Below are positions 5,843 to 7,751 of a DNA stretch of 7,751 bases, piece by piece (position 1 is the stretch's first letter; the number at the start of each line of letters is the position of its first letter). The translations under genes and the position numbers were made by a program. The DNA is from Bacteroidota bacterium (GTDB taxonomy: Bacteria > Bacteroidota > Bacteroidia > Bacteroidales > VadinHA17), in contig DAOVQI010000147.1 of assembly GCA_030628785.1 (NCBI GenBank), positions 1-7,751 on the forward strand, read 5' to 3'. Under the pieces are notes generated by a model. That model saw only the letters and a program-made list of their open reading frames with translations, was not told the origin of the DNA and searched no databases.

Positions 5843-6355
5843 ATGAGTGATTTAATAAGATCCAAAAATATCATCTCCCAAATCTATTACATCAGAGGTG
5901 TTAAAGTAATGCTCGATTTTCACCTGGCTGCCTTGTATGAAGTTGAAACAAGGGTTTTAAAACAGTCAGTAAGAAGAAATATAAATAGATTTCCGGAAGA
6001 TTTTATGTTTCAACTGACCGAAACGGAATGGAAAGAGCTTATCACAAATTGTGATAACCTTGGATCCGTAAAGTTTTCACCAGCTACACCATTTGCCTTT
6101 GCTGAACAGGGCATTGCCATGCTCAGCGGCGTATTGCGCAGCGAAAAAGCCATAAATGTAAACATTGCCATCATGCGGGCTTTTGTACGAATGAGGGAGT
6201 TGATTGGCCAAAATAAAGAACTGAAAAAGAAACTGGAGGAAATGGAGAGCAAATACGACCAACAGTTTAAGGTAGTGTTTGAAGCCATACGCCAGTTGAT
6301 TGAAAAGAAAAACGAACCACGAAACCCTATAGGTTTCAAAACTGGCAAGAAATGA
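5843..6355 (+). CDS. ORF6N domain-containing protein
   Basis: The 170-residue product carries an ORF6N domain at about residues 12-115. The domain shows YYIRGVKVMLDFHLAALYEVET, a variant of the usual I-R-G-x-x-V-M-L-D-x-D-L-A-x-L-Y, then RRNINRFPEDFMFQLTETEW, then FAFAEQGIAMLSGVLRSEKAI and NVNIAIMRAFVRMREL. A charged helical region at about 120-155 (KELKKKLEEMESKYDQQF) looks like a coiled coil, followed by a short basic tail, PIGFKTGKK. ORF6N is a presumed DNA-binding domain found in phage and accessory genes, often next to KilA-N-type modules; the cellular role is unknown. The ATG at 5843 gives the normal family length. An operator-like palindrome lies upstream and again inside the gene. It stands alone between repeat elements, which suggests a mobile cassette-like unit. 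Confidence 0.9.
   Translation: MSDLIRSKNIISQIYYIRGVKVMLDFHLAALYEVETRVLKQSVRRNINRFPEDFMFQLTETEWKELITNCDNLGSVKFSPATPFAFAEQGIAMLSGVLRSEKAINVNIAIMRAFVRMRELIGQNKELKKKLEEMESKYDQQFKVVFEAIRQLIEKKNEPRNPIGFKTGKK
6039..6057. promoter_or_regulatory. Palindromic operator candidate, copy inside the ORF6N gene
   Basis: TTATCACAAATTGTGATAA is a perfect 19-bp palindrome about a central A, and its inner 17 bases equal the copy at 5806-5822. It overlaps codons for L-I-T-N-C-D-N in the ORF6N protein. The two copies are 234 bp apart, a distance that would permit a repression loop. Confidence 0.45.
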
Positions 6356-6369
6356 AATATGTGTAATTA

Positions 6370-6437
6370 AAACAAGAGTACATAGTTAATCTATATGTAA
6401 GTTTACACATTCGCAAACGTTGCATACTAGCTTGTTT
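6370..6437. repeat. Palindromic element 3, containing 40-bp repeat copy 2
   Basis: AAACAAGAGTA (6370-6380) is the inverse of TACTAGCTTGTTT (6425-6437) apart from a 2-nt bulge. Between them lies the second copy of the 40-bp repeat (6382-6421). It begins 14 bases after the ORF6N stop codon. In a cassette reading it would be the 3' recombination site of that gene. As a simple alternative, the inverted ends could form the terminator of the ORF6N transcript. Confidence 0.5.
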
Positions 6438-6478
6438 AATAAAAGAATAAAAGAGAGTTTTTGATATTTTTGTAAAAT

Positions 6479-6571
6479 ATGACCGATAACAACAAACAAC
6501 TCGAACAACAGCTCTGGAATATCGCCAATACCCTCAGGGGTAAGATGGGAGCCGATGATTTCAGGGATTAA
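6479..6571 (+). pseudogene. hsdM: Type I modification methylase (HsdM), N-terminal remnant
   Basis: The 30-codon frame reads MTDNNKQLEQQLWNIANTLR then GKMGADDFRD before a stop. This is the typical beginning of a type I restriction-modification M subunit, where ADDFRDY normally leads into the helical N-terminal domain (for example FRDYILGFIF). The several hundred residues with the methylase motifs are missing. The frame stops exactly where homology switches to another subunit, so this is a deletion remnant and not a small gene. Confidence 0.7.
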
Positions 6572-6732
6572 TAGATGCTTACATCTACAGTGAGCAGGAG
6601 CCAATTCGCGATGAGGTGTTTAAATGTTTAGATAACCGCCCCAGCGTACTGAAGGCTCGTGAAATTGGCGAGCGCATTATTACCAAAATGAAAGAGTTTG
6701 TGGAGATATTTATTAAAGGAGTGGCTGCATAA
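6568..6732 (+). pseudogene. hsdR: Probable type I restriction subunit (HsdR), C-terminal remnant
   Basis: A 54-codon frame without its own start begins within the end of the HsdM remnant, shifted by one base. It reads LIDAYIYSEQEPIRDEVF, then LDNRPSVLKAREIGERI, then ITKMKEFVEIFIKGVAA and stop. The pattern resembles the C-terminal helical end of type I R subunits in this phylum. Its stop overlaps the next start as TAATG, the kind of coupling seen between adjacent genes of an operon. The assignment to HsdR rests on recall of the family pattern; another C-terminus is possible. Confidence 0.5.
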
Positions 6733-6791
6733 TGGATAAAGAAGAAACAAAACAAGGATTGAAACCAAAGGTCAGGTCAGGTTTATTTTAA
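6732..6791 (+). pseudogene. hsdS: Type I specificity subunit (HsdS), N-terminal remnant
   Basis: The frame begins MDKEETKQGLKPKVR and ends after 19 codons. HsdS proteins of this type often start with a K-Q-x-L-x-P-K-x-R-F-P-E-F stretch, and here homology ends after the arginine. At that point GTCAG is doubled (GTCAGGTCAGG) and the sequence enters the 3' end of the convergent caspase gene. The target-recognition domains are absent. Confidence 0.5.
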
Positions 6792-7751
6792 TATGAAAAT
6801 AAAATCTCCGCCTTCGTCTCCGGTATTCTTAACTTCACCAAATTGGGGAATATTACTGCTATTATTCAGAACGGCAGGTTTAAGACTATAAAATAGTTGT
6901 TCGGAAGGCAGGTAAGTTTCCTGGTTCTCATTCAACCTTTTCATAAAATATTTCAGGAATACACTTTTATCAGGTACTTCTTTTAAAGTACCGCTGGTCA
7001 TAGCTTTTCTGCTTGGCAGGTTATGCAATCTTTGAATAGCCCTTGAAGGTTTGGCAAATGCACTTCTTGTTTTGAAAATAGATCCACTAAAACAGGCATC
7101 TGCAATTAAAAGAGTATGTTTTGACGGAATGCTTTTTATATAACCACTTAATGAGCTGTTTCGTAGCCAATTAGCCGTACTGTTATGCTGTGCGTCAGAA
7201 GGCAGCCAATAGCCTTTATGAGTATTTTCATCCCAATGCCCATGACCGGCATAAAAAATTAAGAGGTTATCGGCAAGGGTTACGGTCTTTTCAAGATTAT
7301 CCAGGGCGTCAATAATTTTAGTACGGGTTGGGTTTTTCAGAAATATCACATCCCTGGCATTAAAAGTATATGACCTGGTTAAGATATCATAAATTTTCTG
7401 CGCATCTTCTAAAGGTGCATCAAGATCATTGATCATTTGATCTTCATATTTATTAATTCCTATTATCAGGGCATAATATTTGCCAGCGTTATCAATATTT
7501 TCATCACCTGGAATATCAACAGGATTAAACTCCATGGGTACATTGGTAGAAGTCAGGTTACTTTGTGCCATAGTAATTTCTTTTCTGGCACCAGAGGTTT
7601 GATAACCGGATATGCTTGAAGAAGGCTGGATGCCTGATACCTTAAACAATTGTACTTCACTTTTGTTTAGTCCTTTTTCCTGTCTGCCGGCAACAGCCAG
7701 CCAATTGCCCTGTTCTGATATTGTAAAAGAAGAAATATCCCCGTCAAATCG
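6783..7751 (-). CDS. Caspase family protein (peptidase C14) with WD40-like N-terminal region, 5' partial
   Basis: The frame is open to the right window edge, giving 322 visible residues of a longer protein. The first 40 or so (ISSFTISEQGNWLAVAGRQ...VQLFKVSG) look like a WD40 blade, so the missing N-terminus probably holds a propeller. A Ser/Thr/Asn-rich linker follows. The caspase fold starts at YYALIIGINKY (about residue 92). Catalytic His is in FYAGHGHW (codon at 7242-7244) and catalytic Cys in DACFSGS (codon at 7092-7094). A p10-like segment with SVFLKYF and GDEGGDFIFI ends the protein right after the fold. Both dyad residues are intact. A TTG at 7649 is an internal codon, not the start. 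Caspase-fold proteins act in bacterial stress and anti-phage responses, usually as death effectors with a partner sensor; its substrate here is unknown. It converges on the type I R-M remnants and overlaps the last by 9 bases. Confidence 0.85.
   Translation of the reverse strand, partial: RFDGDISSFTISEQGNWLAVAGRQEKGLNKSEVQLFKVSGIQPSSSISGYQTSGARKEITMAQSNLTSTNVPMEFNPVDIPGDENIDNAGKYYALIIGINKYEDQMINDLDAPLEDAQKIYDILTRSYTFNARDVIFLKNPTRTKIIDALDNLEKTVTLADNLLIFYAGHGHWDENTHKGYWLPSDAQHNSTANWLRNSSLSGYIKSIPSKHTLLIADACFSGSIFKTRSAFAKPSRAIQRLHNLPSRKAMTSGTLKEVPDKSVFLKYFMKRLNENQETYLPSEQLFYSLKPAVLNNSSNIPQFGEVKNTGDEGGDFIFILK

Noticed and set aside
5625..5846. 73-codon open frame on the + strand before the ORF6N gene
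   Set aside because: It is a translation of palindromic element 2, which pairs with itself over most of its length; there is no protein-family pattern.
6010..6604. Open frames on the - strand opposite the ORF6N gene and the hsdM remnant
   Set aside because: They are antisense to recognised coding sequence and match nothing known to me.

Overview
The window looks like accessory-rich chromosome from a member of the Bacteroidota. It is AT-rich with GC-rich repeat islands. Gene starts lack clear Shine-Dalgarno sequences and are preceded by A/T-rich bases. It also carries gene families common in that phylum: an S23-type four-helix-bundle protein, a TraB/GumN protein, an ORF6N protein and a caspase-fold protein. 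No rRNA, tRNA, CRISPR array or transposase gene was seen. The phylum call is inferred from gene content and style; nothing here fixes the species.

Left part (1-3622). A 5'-truncated four-helix-bundle gene on the + strand is followed by a hexanucleotide repeat. Next, on the - strand, is one long gene in which a selenocysteine-lyase-like (NifS/IscS family) PLP domain is fused to a complete Cys-type selenophosphate synthetase (SelD). It could release selenium from selenocysteine and pass it to SelD within one polypeptide. Upstream of it, also on the - strand, is endonuclease III (nth). Apparent 5' extensions of both - strand genes run into repeat DNA, so the shorter starts are preferred.

Middle part (3623-4611). 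Nearly 1 kb holds no credible gene but is densely structured: an array of hairpins with different stems and a shared flank, a GC-rich patch of short repeats, a segment of about 130 nt that can fold as a closed multi-branch structure, two further nested hairpins, and a long inverted repeat of about 30-bp arms. An AT-rich leader to the next gene follows.

Module 4480-6440. A secreted TraB/GumN-like protein and an ORF6N-domain protein, both + strand, are bracketed by two near-identical 40-bp direct repeats. Each repeat sits in an imperfect palindromic element, and a third, different palindromic element lies between the genes. The layout recalls gene cassettes, but the sites do not fit the integron attC consensus well. 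The ORF6N gene carries the same 17-bp perfect palindrome just upstream of its start and again inside its coding sequence, a good candidate for autoregulation.

Right part (6479-7751). Three short remnants line up in tandem: the start of a type I modification subunit (HsdM), a C-terminal piece resembling HsdR, and the first residues of HsdS. This is the scar of a deleted type I restriction-modification locus. Convergent to it, the - strand gene at the right edge encodes a caspase-fold (peptidase C14) domain with the His/Cys dyad present. It is preceded by a WD40-like blade and continues beyond the window. A decayed defence locus beside a caspase gene fits a defence-type accessory island, but a role in defence is inference only.
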